Source: Streptomyces sp. NBC_01476
GTDB taxonomy: Bacteria > Actinomycetota > Actinomycetes > Streptomycetales > Streptomycetaceae
Assembly: GCF_036227265.1 (NCBI RefSeq)
Contig: NZ_CP109446.1
Location: 2,985,001-3,049,000 of the forward strand
Length of the DNA stretch: 64,000 nt
Direction: 5' to 3'
The notes below the pieces were generated by a model. That model did not search any database, was not told the DNA's origin, and was given only the letters and a program-made list of their open reading frames with translations. Within the stretch, counting starts at the first letter, position 1, and every line of letters starts with the position of its first letter. Position numbers and translations under genes: made by a program. Below are positions 33,060 through 41,770 of the stretch, piece after piece.

Positions 33060-33743
33060 TCAGTGCGCGGCCGGCTTGCGGCGGCGCAGCGCGAACACCG
33101 AGCCACCGCCGACGACGACCAGCGCCGCGGCGATGCCCGCGATGATCGGGGTGCTGCTGCTGCCACCGGTCTCGGCCAGGTTCTGGCTGCCACCGGCGGC
33201 CGGGGACGGCGCGTTGGTGTCGGCGACGACCGGAGCGACGGTGGTCGCGGTCGCCGTCGGAGTCGCGGACTCGGACGGCGCGGTGGTGGGCGTGTCGGTG
33301 GTCGGGGTGTCCGTCGGGGACGTGGGCGGCGGGCTGGAGGGCGGAGCGGGCGTCTCGCACGCGTCGGCGCCGACCGGCAGCTTGACGTCGAGGTCCTTGT
33401 CCAGGATGGGACGGCTGCCCTGACCGACCGTCACGTGGACGGTGTAGGTCGCGTTGGGCACCCACTGCACGGGGACCACGAAGGTGTTACTGCGGTCGGT
33501 GAAGGTGCCGGTACCCACCTGGGTGGAACCGTTGTTCACCGTGACGACCACCGGACGCGAGGCGTCGGTGTCGACGACCGTGACGGTGCTCTTGCCGGTC
33601 GCGGTGTCGCACGCGAGGGTCGGAGTGAAGTCACCGATGTTGCAAGCGAACGCGTTGCCTGCGACGCCCAGCGCGAGAGCGGCTGCGGCGGAGGCGACAC
33701 CAATGGAACGCACCGCTATCGCGGTGCGGCGGTTAATGGACAC
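33060..33743 (-). CDS. LAETG-anchored surface protein (class E sortase substrate)
   Basis: A 227-residue secreted, wall-anchored protein. It has an N-terminal signal peptide (IGVASAAAALALGVAGNAFA, cleavage probably after AFA), then a small Ig-like domain (about 35-125: TVTVVDTDASRPVVVTVNNGS, TYTVHVTVGQGSRPILD) containing three Cys. A Thr/Pro/Ser/Ala-rich wall-spanning stalk (about 130-185) leads to the sorting signal NLAETGG, a hydrophobic segment (IIAGIAAALVVVGGGSVFAL) and the basic tail RRRKPAAH. LAxTG is the site used by Streptomyces class E sortases. The binding partner is unknown. A promoter-like pair lies about 115 nt upstream. Confidence 0.92.
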   Translation of the reverse strand: MSINRRTAIAVRSIGVASAAAALALGVAGNAFACNIGDFTPTLACDTATGKSTVTVVDTDASRPVVVTVNNGSTQVGTGTFTDRSNTFVVPVQWVPNATYTVHVTVGQGSRPILDKDLDVKLPVGADACETPAPPSSPPPTSPTDTPTTDTPTTAPSESATPTATATTVAPVVADTNAPSPAAGGSQNLAETGGSSSTPIIAGIAAALVVVGGGSVFALRRRKPAAH

Positions 33744-33835
33744 GTCTTCCCTTCACGGGACTCGGATCACAAGCAGAGAAAAGGGCCACCCAGCAGACGT
33801 GTAAGGCCCCCCGTCCCGCTGTTGGCCCTCACAGC

Positions 33836-33863
33836 TCTACAAGCCGCCTCGACCGCTTGTCAA
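33836..33863 (-). promoter_or_regulatory. Promoter of the LAETG protein gene
   Basis: On the minus strand a perfect TTGACA (33858-33863) is followed after 16 nt by TGTAGA (33836-33841). It lies in an AT-richer patch about 95-120 nt before the start codon. Confidence 0.5.
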
Positions 33864-33902
33864 TTGATCGCAAACCGACCGCTAAACCACCCCAACTACC
33901 CA

Positions 33903-33924
33903 AAGGGCACCCCGTAGGGCGCCC
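33903..33924 (-). terminator. Short hairpin after the acyl-CoA dehydrogenase
   Basis: AGGGCACCC and GGGCGCCCT form a 9-bp stem with one mismatch, 51 nt past the stop of the acyl-CoA dehydrogenase. A moderate candidate. Confidence 0.45.
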
Positions 33925-33974
33925 TGGGAACTGCGGTTATTACAGAGTTGAGACGGGAGTTGAGACGGGAGAGG

Positions 33975-35135
33975 TTACGCCGGGAGGTTGCGTGCCATGA
34001 CGATCCGCTGCACCTGGTTGGTGCCTTCATAGATCTGGGTGATCTTGGCGTCGCGCATCATCCGTTCCACCGGATAGTCGCGGGTGTAGCCGTATCCGCC
34101 GAGCAGCTGGACGGCGTCGGTGGTGATCTCCATGGCCGCGTCGGAGGCGAAGCACTTGGCGGCGGCACCGAAGAACGTCAGGTCGGCGTCGGTCCGCTCG
34201 GACTTGGCGGCGGCGGCGTAGGTCAGCTGCCGGGCGGCCTCCAGCTTCATGGCCATGTCGGCGAGCATGAACTGGATGCCCTGGAACTCCGCGATCGCCT
34301 TGCCGAACTGCTTGCGCTCCTTGACGTACCCCTTGGCGTAGTCCAGGGCGCCCTGGGCGATGCCGAGGGCCTGGGCGGCGATGGTGATCCGGGTGTGGTC
34401 GAGGGTCTTCATCGCGGTGGCGAAGCCGGTGCCCTCGGCGCCGATGATCCGGCTCGCGGGGATACGGACGTTGTCGAAGTAGACCTCACGGGTCGGGGAG
34501 CCCTTGATGCCGAGCTTCTTCTCCGGGGCGCCGAAGGAGACCCCCTCGTCGCCCTTCTCCACCACGAAGGCGGAGATGCCCCTGGAGCGCTTCTCCGGAT
34601 CGGTGACGGCCATCACCGTGTAGAACTCGGAGACACCGGCGTTGGTGATCCACCGCTTGACGCCGTTGAGCACATAGGAGTCGCCGTCGCGGACCGCGCG
34701 GGTCTTCATCCCGGCCGCGTCGGAGCCGGCGTCCGGCTCGGACAGGCAGTAGGAGAACATGCCCTCGCCGCGGGCCAGCGCGCCCAGGTAGCGGGTCTTG
34801 AGCTCCTCGGAACCCGCCAGCTGCACCGGCAGCGAACCGAGCTTGTTGACCGCGGGGATGAGCGAGGAGGAGGCGCACACCCGGGCGATCTCCTCGATCA
34901 CGATCACCGTGGAGAGCGCGTCAGCACCGGATCCGTCGTACGCCTCGGGCACGTGGATCGCGTGCAGGTCACTGGTCTCCAGGGCGTCACGCGCCTCCTG
35001 GGGGAAACGGGCCTGCTCGTCCACCTCCGCGGCATAGGGCGCGATCTTCGCCTCGGCCAGCGAACGCACGGCGTCCCGGAGCGCGTCGTGCTCCTCCGAG
35101 AGGCGGAAAAGGTCGAAGTCGGAGGATCCGGCCAC
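33975..35135 (-). CDS. Acyl-CoA dehydrogenase
   Basis: A 386-residue FAD flavoprotein that introduces the alpha-beta double bond in acyl-CoA. Family signatures are complete: FRLSEEHDALRDAVRSLAEAKIAPYAAEVD, YCLSEPDAGSDAAGMKTRA (flavin/substrate signature 1), WITNAGVSEFYTVMAVTD, EREQFGKAI in the form ERKQFGKAIAEFQGIQFMLADM, and the C-terminal QLLGGYGYTRDYPVERMMRDAKITQIYEGTNQVQR, where the Glu of YEGT is the catalytic base. Start GTG 35135 has GGGAG about 9 nt upstream. A TTG six codons earlier is possible. The chain length preference is unknown; the sequence resembles short/branched-chain enzymes. It ends the minus-strand pair with LCP7. Confidence 0.95.
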   Translation of the reverse strand: MAGSSDFDLFRLSEEHDALRDAVRSLAEAKIAPYAAEVDEQARFPQEARDALETSDLHAIHVPEAYDGSGADALSTVIVIEEIARVCASSSLIPAVNKLGSLPVQLAGSEELKTRYLGALARGEGMFSYCLSEPDAGSDAAGMKTRAVRDGDSYVLNGVKRWITNAGVSEFYTVMAVTDPEKRSRGISAFVVEKGDEGVSFGAPEKKLGIKGSPTREVYFDNVRIPASRIIGAEGTGFATAMKTLDHTRITIAAQALGIAQGALDYAKGYVKERKQFGKAIAEFQGIQFMLADMAMKLEAARQLTYAAAAKSERTDADLTFFGAAAKCFASDAAMEITTDAVQLLGGYGYTRDYPVERMMRDAKITQIYEGTNQVQRIVMARNLPA

Positions 35136-35219
35136 TGTTGTCTCACTCCCCAAGGGCTAACTACCGTTAAGTAACCCTACGATCCTAGGGTCAGCGCGGC
35201 CCGTACAGCCCCGTGACGT
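35136..35219 (-). promoter_or_regulatory. Acyl-CoA dehydrogenase upstream region
   Basis: 84 nt. Contains an imperfect palindrome TACTTAACGGTAGTTA (minus strand, 35157-35172), of a form often bound by TetR-type fatty acid regulators, and CCCTA-N6-TAGGG (35176-35191). No regulator gene is adjacent. Confidence 0.35.
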
Positions 35220-36470
35220 TCACGACACCTTGTCGCCGAGAGTGTCCAGCGAATGCGTCGCCACGAAGTCGGTCATCGTGTCGTTGCGCATCGCCTCCCA
35301 CAGGTCCGCGGAGCCGTTCTGGTCCAGCAGCACCACCGACTGCTTCTGGATCGTGTCGAAGCCGGCCACCGGCGCGTTCATGAAGGCCATGTCCGACGAA
35401 CGGACGTCCCGCATGCTCCACACCAGGCCGCGCAGGTCGCCGTTGGAGAGCTGGTCGTCCACGCTCACCACGGACGTCACCTGGTCCAGCGTCTTCTTGA
35501 GCTTGAGCGGATTGCTGAAGGTGCCGCCCGACAGCATCTTGGAGAGCACCGCCCGCAGGAAGTTCTGCTGCCGGTGGGTACGGTCCAGGTCGCCGTTGGG
35601 CAGGCCGTAGCGCTCGCGGACGTAGTCCAGCGCCTCGCTGCCGTCCATGTGGTGGGTGCCGGCCGACCAGACCGCGCCGGGGCCCCCGCCGTTGAGCCGG
35701 GAGACCGTCTTGTCGACGGTGATGTCCACTCCCCCGACCGCGTCGGTGAGCTGCTTGAAGCCGCTCCAGTCGATGACCGCCAGGTGGTCGATCTTCACCT
35801 TGGTGAGCCGCTGCACGGTGTCGATGAGCAGCGGCGGGCCGCCCCAGGAGAACGCGGCGTTCAGCTTGGCCTTGCCGTGGCCGGGGATGGCGACCCAGGA
35901 GTCGCGGGGCAGCGAGACGATGTAGGCGTGCTTGTGGTCGGCGGGCAGGTGGACCAGCATCATCGTGTCGCTGCGCTGGGCGCCGGGCTTCCACTCCGGC
36001 GCCTTGGCGTCCTTGCCGGTGGTCGGCAGGTCGGACCTGGCGTCCACGCCGACCAGCAGGAAGGTCTCGCTGCCGTCCTTGGAGGGCGGCGGCAGGGCCG
36101 CCTTGGGCACATTGGTGGGGAAGGCGTTGGGGATGCGGACGACGCGGCCGGTGTAGTGCTGGTAGGCCCAGTAGGCGGTGCCGGCGGAGAGCAGGATGCC
36201 GGTGCACAGAAGGATGAGGGCGCCGTAGAGGACCCGGCGGGTGCGGCGGCGGCGCCGGAGGCGGCGGGCGGGGTCGTCGTCGGGGGCGGCAGGGGAGTCT
36301 GGGGCACCTTCGGTGGCGTCACCGGTACCTTCGCCGTCCTCCGCCGTACGGTCCCCCGGGTCCTCCGCCGTGCCCCGCTTCGTACCGGCGTCCGCTCCGG
36401 CTTCCGTGCTGATGTCCGTACCGGCTTCCGTACCGGCGTCGTCTCTGCCGTCGTCACTACTCTCGGCCAC
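35220..36470 (-). CDS. LCP family glycopolymer transferase 7
   Basis: A 416-residue single-pass membrane protein. The N-terminal 75 residues are unusually acidic and repetitive (GTEAGTD, TEAGADAGTK), followed by a basic patch RRLRRRRRTRR and the helix VLYGALILLCTGILLSAGTAY. The LCP domain is complete: FLLVGVDARSDLP, QRSDTMMLVHLPADH, VSLPRDSWVAIPGHG, KLNAAFSWGGPPLL, YVRERYGLPNGDLDRTHRQQNFL. There is no LytR_C domain. GTG 36470 is chosen for GGGGGT 5 nt upstream. It is divergent from the UDP-sugar dehydrogenase, which would supply a uronic acid for a wall polymer. Confidence 0.93.
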   Translation of the reverse strand: MAESSDDGRDDAGTEAGTDISTEAGADAGTKRGTAEDPGDRTAEDGEGTGDATEGAPDSPAAPDDDPARRLRRRRRTRRVLYGALILLCTGILLSAGTAYWAYQHYTGRVVRIPNAFPTNVPKAALPPPSKDGSETFLLVGVDARSDLPTTGKDAKAPEWKPGAQRSDTMMLVHLPADHKHAYIVSLPRDSWVAIPGHGKAKLNAAFSWGGPPLLIDTVQRLTKVKIDHLAVIDWSGFKQLTDAVGGVDITVDKTVSRLNGGGPGAVWSAGTHHMDGSEALDYVRERYGLPNGDLDRTHRQQNFLRAVLSKMLSGGTFSNPLKLKKTLDQVTSVVSVDDQLSNGDLRGLVWSMRDVRSSDMAFMNAPVAGFDTIQKQSVVLLDQNGSADLWEAMRNDTMTDFVATHSLDTLGDKVS

Positions 36471-36550
36471 AGCCCACCCCCTAGATCTATGCACGCATTG
36501 TGGACCGGGCGGCCACCTGGCATACCTGATTTGGTTCACCCGGTGCCGAC

Positions 36551-36562
36551 TATGCTTCGCGC
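36551..36562 (+). promoter_or_regulatory. -10 box for leaderless ugd
   Basis: TATGCT (36551-36556) ends 6 nt before the ATG at 36563, and no Shine-Dalgarno is present, so the transcript likely starts at the start codon. No good -35 was found (TTGGTT at 36531 is too close). Confidence 0.5.
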
Positions 36563-37903
36563 ATGCCTCTGAAGCTCACCGTCATCGGCACCGGCTACCT
36601 CGGCGCCACTCACGCAGCCGCCATGGCGGAACTGGGATTCGAGGTGCTCGGGCTCGACATCGATCCGCGCAAGATCGAGATGCTCGCGCGCGGCAAGGTG
36701 CCGATGTACGAGCCGGGCCTGGAAGAACTGCTCGCCCAGCACGTGGCCGGGATGGACGGCTCCAGCGGGCGGCTGCGCTTCACCACCTCCTGGGAGGAGG
36801 TGGCGGACTTCGGCGACGTGCACTTCGTCTGCGTGAACACCCCGCAGAAGCACAACGAGTACGCCTGCGACATGAGTTACGTGGAGAGCGCCTTCTCCCT
36901 GCTCGCCCCGCATCTGCGCCGCCCGGCGCTGGTGGTCGGCAAGTCCACGGTGCCGGTCGGCAGCGCCGAGCGGCTGGCGCAGACGCTGCGCACGCTCGCC
37001 CCGGCCGGCGCGGACGCGGAGCTGGCCTGGAACCCGGAGTTCCTGCGCGAGGGCTTCGCCGTCCAGGACACCCTGCATCCCGACCGGATCGTGGTGGGCG
37101 TGACCAGCGAGCGTGCCGAGACGGTGCTGCGTGAGGTGTACGCGGGTCCGATCGGAGAGGGCACGCCGTTCGTGGTGGCCGACTTCCCGACCGCCGAGCT
37201 GGTGAAGACGGCCGCGAACGCCTTCCTCGCCACCAAGATCTCCTTCATCAACGCGATGGCCGAGGTCAGCGAGGCGGCGGGCGGCGATGTCGTCAAGCTC
37301 GCCGAGGCGATCGGGCACGACGACCGGATCGGCCACAAATTCCTGCGGGCCGGCATCGGCTTCGGCGGCGGCTGCCTGCCCAAGGACATCAGGGCCTTCA
37401 TGGCCCGGGCCGGCGAGCTGGGCGCCGACCAGGCGCTGACCTTCCTGCGCGAGGTCGACTCGATCAACATGCGGCGCCGCACCCACATGGTGGAGCTGGC
37501 CCGTGAGGCGGTCGGCGGCGGCTTCCTGGGCCGCCGGATCGCGGTCCTGGGCGCGACCTTCAAGCCGGACTCGGACGACGTACGCGACTCCCCCGCGCTG
37601 AATGTGGCGGGCCAGATCCACCTCCAGGGCGGCCAGGTCACCGTCTACGACCCCAAGGGCATGGAGAACGCCAAGCGGCTCTTCCCGACCCTGGGCTACG
37701 CCCCTACGGCGCTGGAGGCGGTACGCGGCGCCGAGGTGGTCCTGCACCTCACCGAGTGGCGCGAGTTCCGCGAGCTGGACCCGGCCGCGCTCGCCGAGGT
37801 GGCCGGGCGGCGGCACATCCTGGACGGGCGGAACGCGCTGGACCCGGTGCTGTGGCGCAAGGCGGGGTGGACGTACCGGGCGATGGGGCGGCCTTCGGCC
37901 TGA
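36563..37903 (+). CDS. UDP-glucose/GDP-mannose 6-dehydrogenase family protein
   Basis: A 446-residue cytoplasmic enzyme that oxidises a nucleotide sugar twice at C6 using NAD, giving for example UDP-glucuronate. The N-terminal Rossmann domain has KLTVIGTGYLGATHAAAMAE. The catalytic Cys lies in GIGFGGGCLPKDIRAF. The central helix contains ELVKTAANAFLATKISFINAMAE, and the C-terminal UDP-binding domain has VLGATFKPDSDDVRDSPAL. The usual symbol would be ugd, but UDP-glucose versus GDP-mannose as substrate cannot be settled by eye. It is next to LCP7 and a GtrA-like protein, consistent with acidic envelope polysaccharide synthesis. Confidence 0.93.
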   Translation: MPLKLTVIGTGYLGATHAAAMAELGFEVLGLDIDPRKIEMLARGKVPMYEPGLEELLAQHVAGMDGSSGRLRFTTSWEEVADFGDVHFVCVNTPQKHNEYACDMSYVESAFSLLAPHLRRPALVVGKSTVPVGSAERLAQTLRTLAPAGADAELAWNPEFLREGFAVQDTLHPDRIVVGVTSERAETVLREVYAGPIGEGTPFVVADFPTAELVKTAANAFLATKISFINAMAEVSEAAGGDVVKLAEAIGHDDRIGHKFLRAGIGFGGGCLPKDIRAFMARAGELGADQALTFLREVDSINMRRRTHMVELAREAVGGGFLGRRIAVLGATFKPDSDDVRDSPALNVAGQIHLQGGQVTVYDPKGMENAKRLFPTLGYAPTALEAVRGAEVVLHLTEWREFRELDPAALAEVAGRRHILDGRNALDPVLWRKAGWTYRAMGRPSA

Positions 37904-37929
37904 GAACGGAAGGCGGCCGGACTCAACTC

Positions 37930-37959
37930 AGCCTGAGGCTCCTGAGGCCGAGGAGGCTC
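37930..37959. terminator. Hairpin between ugd and the GtrA-like gene
   Basis: CTGAGGCTCCT and AGGAGGCTCAG form an 11-bp stem with one mismatch, followed by GCCTTTTT on the plus strand. It overlaps the stop of the convergent gene. Confidence 0.65.
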
Positions 37960-38500
37960 AGCTCGCCTTTTTCGCGCGCTGCCGGTCGGGCTCGGCCGTC
38001 AGCCCCGGGGCCGGGCGGCGGTCCGCCACGGTGAGGAAGGACTCGGCCTGCTCCACGGCCTCCCGGGCCGGAATCGTGCGGAAGACCCAGGTGCGGTAGG
38101 ACCAGAAGCGGAAGAGGGTCGCGACCCCGATGCCGGCGAACTTGAAGATGTTGCTCTGCAGCTGGCTGTCCCAGCCGAAGCCGTACGTCGCCAGGTAGAG
38201 CACACCGTTCTCAATGACCAGACCAACAGCGCTGAAGAGCAGGAACAGGCTGAGTTCCCTGGTCCGGCCGGCCTTGTCCCGGTCCCGGTAGGTGAAGTAC
38301 CGGAATCCGATGTAGTTGAAGACGATGGCGACGATCGTGGCGATGATGCTGGCCCGTACGGTCTGCAGCTGAGTGCTGTGCCGCAGCAGGTTGAACACGC
38401 CGATATTGACCAGCACACCCACGAGGCCGACCGCCCCGAACTTCATGATCTCGCGGTAAGCCCGACGCAGCCGGGAACGCAGCGTGCGCAGTCCGCTCAT
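37958..38500 (-). CDS. GtrA-like polytopic membrane protein
   Basis: A 180-residue membrane protein with four helices: FGAVGLVGVLVNIGVFNLL, ASIIATIVAIVFNYIGFRYF, LFLLFSAVGLVIENGVLYL and FKFAGIGVATLFRFWSYRTWVF. The pattern RxxxFxxVGxxG followed by FxxNRxW/FNYxGxRYF and the final FxxxRxWVF is typical of GtrA/DPMS3-like proteins, which help polyprenyl-phosphate-linked sugars cross the membrane. The C-terminal 30 residues are a polar cytoplasmic tail. It sits convergent with ugd in the envelope region and may act in flipping or presenting a lipid-linked sugar. Confidence 0.88.
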   Translation of the reverse strand: MSGLRTLRSRLRRAYREIMKFGAVGLVGVLVNIGVFNLLRHSTQLQTVRASIIATIVAIVFNYIGFRYFTYRDRDKAGRTRELSLFLLFSAVGLVIENGVLYLATYGFGWDSQLQSNIFKFAGIGVATLFRFWSYRTWVFRTIPAREAVEQAESFLTVADRRPAPGLTAEPDRQRAKKAS

Positions 38501-38714
38501 ATGTGGCTCGGCCCTGTCTGTTGGGGGTCGGGGGCCCGGTGGGGTCGGGCTGGAGTCCGTGGCTCCCTCATGCTAGCCGCCCGGTGCGAATATACGGCGA
38601 TCGAAGGGCGTTATTCGTCTGGTCGGACGCCGGATACCCTGGTAAGGCCAGTTTCGGTGGCCATCGATGCACTCGGCCCCGCGCACCAAGCGCCTCTTCC
38701 CGGCAGGAAATAAC

Positions 38715-39854
38715 GTGACATTCCCCGTAGTCGGCATGGTCGGCGGCGGCCAGCTCGCCCGCATGACCCACGAGGCGGGCATCCCGCTCGGCATCCGGTT
38801 CCGCATCCTCAGCGACACCCCGCAGGACTCCGCTGCCCAGGTGGTGGCCGACGTCACCGTCGGTGACTACCGCGACCTGGACACCCTGCGCGCCTTCGCG
38901 GCGGGCTGCGACGTCCTCACCTTCGACCACGAACACGTGCCGGGCGAGCACCTGCGGGCGCTGGAGGCGGACGGCGTGGTGGTCAGGCCCGGCGCCGACG
39001 CCCTGGTGCACGCCCAGGACAAGGGTGTGATGCGGGCGCGGCTCGCCGAGCTGGGGGTGGCCTGCCCGCGCAACCGGATCGTCGCGGACCCGGCGGACGT
39101 CGCCAGGTTCGCCGCCGAGGTGGGCGGCTTCCCGGTGGTGCTGAAGACCGTGCGCGGCGGGTACGACGGGAAGGGCGTGTGGATCGCGCGGTCGGAAGCC
39201 GACGCGGCGGAGCCGTTCCGGGCCGGGGTGCCGGTCCTCGCCGAGGAGAAGGTGGATTTCGTCCGCGAACTGGCCGCCAATGTGGTGCGCTCGCCGCACG
39301 GGCAGGCGGTGGCGTACCCGGTGGTGGAGTCCGTGCAGGTGGACGGCGTGTGCGACACCGTGATCGCGCCCGCGCCCGGCCTGCCGGAGGCCCTTTCCGC
39401 GCAGGCGCAGGGGCTGGCGCTGACCGTCGCCCGCGAGCTGGGCGTGATCGGGCACCTGGCGGTCGAGCTCTTCGAGACCACCGACGGCCGCATCCTCGTC
39501 AACGAACTGGCGATGCGCCCGCACAACAGCGGGCACTGGACCATGGACGGCGCGGTCACCTCGCAGTTCGCCAACCATCTGCGCGCGGTGCTCGACCTGC
39601 CGCTGGGCGACCCGCGCCCTCGCGCTCCCTGGACGGTGATGGCCAATGTGCTCGGCGGCGACTACCCGGACATGTACGCGGCCTACCTGCACTGCATGGC
39701 CCGCGACCCGGGTCTGAAGATCCACATGTACGGCAAGGACGTGAAACCGGGCCGCAAGGTCGGACACGTCAACACCTACGGCGACGACCTGGCCGAGGTG
39801 CGCGGGCGCGCCCGCCACGCGGCCGACTACCTGCGAGGAACGATCGATGAGTAA
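38715..39854 (+). CDS. purK: 5-(carboxyamino)imidazole ribonucleotide synthase
   Basis: A 379-residue ATP-grasp enzyme of purine synthesis that converts AIR, ATP and bicarbonate to N5-CAIR. Signatures are [61 protein letters not shown] (ATP-grasp), [37 protein letters not shown] and [19 protein letters not shown]. The start is read as GTG 38715 with CAGGA upstream; an ATG 16 codons earlier gives a non-conserved extension. The end overlaps purE by 8 nt, so the two are coupled. Confidence 0.96.
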   Translation: MTFPVVGMVGGGQLARMTHEAGIPLGIRFRILSDTPQDSAAQVVADVTVGDYRDLDTLRAFAAGCDVLTFDHEHVPGEHLRALEADGVVVRPGADALVHAQDKGVMRARLAELGVACPRNRIVADPADVARFAAEVGGFPVVLKTVRGGYDGKGVWIARSEADAAEPFRAGVPVLAEEKVDFVRELAANVVRSPHGQAVAYPVVESVQVDGVCDTVIAPAPGLPEALSAQAQGLALTVARELGVIGHLAVELFETTDGRILVNELAMRPHNSGHWTMDGAVTSQFANHLRAVLDLPLGDPRPRAPWTVMANVLGGDYPDMYAAYLHCMARDPGLKIHMYGKDVKPGRKVGHVNTYGDDLAEVRGRARHAADYLRGTIDE

Positions 39855-40386
39855 CGCTCCCCTTGGTCAGCCGCTGGTCGGCATCGTGATGGGCTCCGAC
39901 TCCGACTGGCCGGTGATGGAGGCCGCCGCGCAGGCGCTGGAGGAGTTCGCGGTGCCCTTCGAGGTGGATGTGGTCTCCGCGCACCGCATGCCGCACGAGA
40001 TGATCGCGTACGGCGAGCAGGCCGCCGGGCGCGGTCTGCGGGCGATCGTGGCGGGCGCGGGCGGCGCGGCCCACCTGCCGGGGATGCTCGCGTCGGTCAC
40101 GCCGCTGCCGGTGATCGGGGTGCCGGTGCCGCTGAAGTACCTGGACGGGATGGACTCGCTGCTGTCGATCGTGCAGATGCCGGCCGGGGTGCCGGTGGCG
40201 ACCGTCTCGGTCGGCGGGGCGCGGAACGCGGGCCTGCTGGCGGTACGGATCCTGGCGGCGCACGATCCGGAGCTGCTGGAGCGGATGCGGGAGTTCCAGG
40301 TGTCGCTGAACGAGCAGGCGACGGAGAAGGGCAAACGGCTGCGGGCGAAGGTGACCGGGTCCGCGGGCTTCGGCTTCGGGAAGTAG
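39847..40386 (+). CDS. purE: 5-(carboxyamino)imidazole ribonucleotide mutase
   Basis: A 179-residue enzyme that rearranges N5-CAIR to CAIR, the step after PurK. The PurE core is obvious: [85 protein letters not shown] and [17 protein letters not shown]. The length and the octamer-forming motif set are normal for class I PurE. It overlaps purK by 8 nt. Confidence 0.97.
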   Translation: MSNAPLGQPLVGIVMGSDSDWPVMEAAAQALEEFAVPFEVDVVSAHRMPHEMIAYGEQAAGRGLRAIVAGAGGAAHLPGMLASVTPLPVIGVPVPLKYLDGMDSLLSIVQMPAGVPVATVSVGGARNAGLLAVRILAAHDPELLERMREFQVSLNEQATEKGKRLRAKVTGSAGFGFGK

Positions 40387-40480
40387 CCGGCGGCGGGCCC
40401 GGAGCGGTCGGCCTGGGCCGCGGCGGCGTTGACGGCGGCGTGCGGCTCGCAGGCGGTGCCGCAGCGGCGGCGGCCGGAAA

Positions 40481-40522
40481 GTTTTCCACAGCCTGCGGGG
40501 CCGGCGCCGGAGTTTTCCACAG
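40481..40522 (+). repeat. Two DnaA-box-like direct repeats
   Basis: GTTTTCCACAG occurs at 40481-40491 and 40512-40522, 31 nt apart, about three helical turns. It differs from the Streptomyces DnaA box TTGTCCACA by one base. It lies 43-84 nt before the dipeptidase start codon. Confidence 0.5.
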
Positions 40523-40564
40523 GGCGAGAACGGGCGGTCGGCCCGATTCCCTACAGTGTCCGGC

Positions 40565-41749
40565 ATGGACCTTCTGACCCGCGCCCGAGACCTGCTCGCC
40601 GCCCACCCCGTCGTGGACGGGCACAACGACTTGCCGTGGGCACTGCGCGAGCAGGTGTCCTACGACCTCGACCGGCTCGACATCGCCGCCGACCAGCGCG
40701 GCCGGACGCACACCGACCTCCCGCGGCTGCGGGCCGGCGGGGTCGGCGGACAGTTCTGGTCGGTGTACGTGCCCGCCGACCGGCTCGGCGGCGCCGCCGT
40801 GACCGCGACGCTGGAGCAGATCGACGTGGTCCGCCGGATGACCGAGCGGTACGACGCCGATCTGCGGCTCGCGCTCACCGCCGACGACATGGAGGCGGCC
40901 CGCGCCGACGGCCGGATCGCCTCGCTGATGGGCGCCGAGGGCGGTCACTCCATCGACTGCTCGCTCGCGGTGCTGCGGCAGTTCCACGCACTCGGCGTGC
41001 GGTACATGACGCTCACCCACAACTCCAACACGCCCTGGGCGGACTCCGCGACGGACGAACCCGCCGCGCACGGCCTCACCGCTTTCGGCGAGGAGGTCGT
41101 CCGGGAGATGAACCGGCTGGGCATGCTGGTCGACCTCTCGCACGTCTCCCCCGACACCATGCGGCACGCGCTGCGGATCGCCGAGGCGCCGGTGCTCTTC
41201 TCGCACTCCTCGTCCCGCGCGGTCTGCGACCACCCGCGCAACATCCCCGACGACGTGCTGGCGCTGCTCCCGGCCAACGGAGGTGTCGCGATGGCCACCT
41301 TCGTCCCCAAGTTCGTCCTTCCGGACGCCATCGCGTGGACCCGCGAAGCCGACGAGAACATGCGCACCCACGGTTTCCACCCGCTCGACACCACCCCTGA
41401 GGGAATGGTCGTCCAGCACGCCTTCGAGGAGGCCCACCCGCGCCCGGTGGCCACCGTCTCCACCGTCGCCGACCACCTGGACCACATGCGCGAGGTGGCG
41501 AGCATCGACCATCTCGGCATCGGCGGCGACTTCGACGGCACCGCCTTCACCCCGGCCGGCCTCACCGATGTCGCCGGATACCCCAACCTGGTCGCCGAAC
41601 TCCTCGCCCGCGGCTGGTCCGACGCCGATCTCGCCCGGCTCACCTGGCAGAACGCGGTCCGTGTGCTCCGTGACGCCGAGTCGGCGGCAACCGTGCTGCA
41701 AGCCAAGCGCGGACCCTCGACGGCGACGATCGGTCAGCTCGACGGCTGA
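40565..41749 (+). CDS. Membrane dipeptidase (renal dipeptidase family, M19)
   Basis: A 394-residue zinc dipeptidase. Metal ligands are visible in [14 protein letters not shown] (HxD), [12 protein letters not shown] (bridging Glu), [16 protein letters not shown] and [17 protein letters not shown] (two His), and GIGGDFDG (Asp). No signal peptide is visible, so despite the family name it is probably cytoplasmic and cleaves L,D- or D-containing dipeptides. TACAGT ends 7 nt before ATG 40565, indicating leaderless transcription. A GTG nine nt earlier is an alternative start. Two DnaA-box-like repeats lie just upstream. It ends 21 nt from the convergent hydrolase. Confidence 0.94.
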   Translation: MDLLTRARDLLAAHPVVDGHNDLPWALREQVSYDLDRLDIAADQRGRTHTDLPRLRAGGVGGQFWSVYVPADRLGGAAVTATLEQIDVVRRMTERYDADLRLALTADDMEAARADGRIASLMGAEGGHSIDCSLAVLRQFHALGVRYMTLTHNSNTPWADSATDEPAAHGLTAFGEEVVREMNRLGMLVDLSHVSPDTMRHALRIAEAPVLFSHSSSRAVCDHPRNIPDDVLALLPANGGVAMATFVPKFVLPDAIAWTREADENMRTHGFHPLDTTPEGMVVQHAFEEAHPRPVATVSTVADHLDHMREVASIDHLGIGGDFDGTAFTPAGLTDVAGYPNLVAELLARGWSDADLARLTWQNAVRVLRDAESAATVLQAKRGPSTATIGQLDG

Positions 41750-41770
41750 TCCGGGGGGAGGACGGCGGGT

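Noticed and set aside
21365..36470. LCP genes as LytR transcription regulators
   Set aside because: The old LytR label is misleading. These proteins have one membrane helix and an external glycopolymer transferase domain, and no DNA-binding domain.
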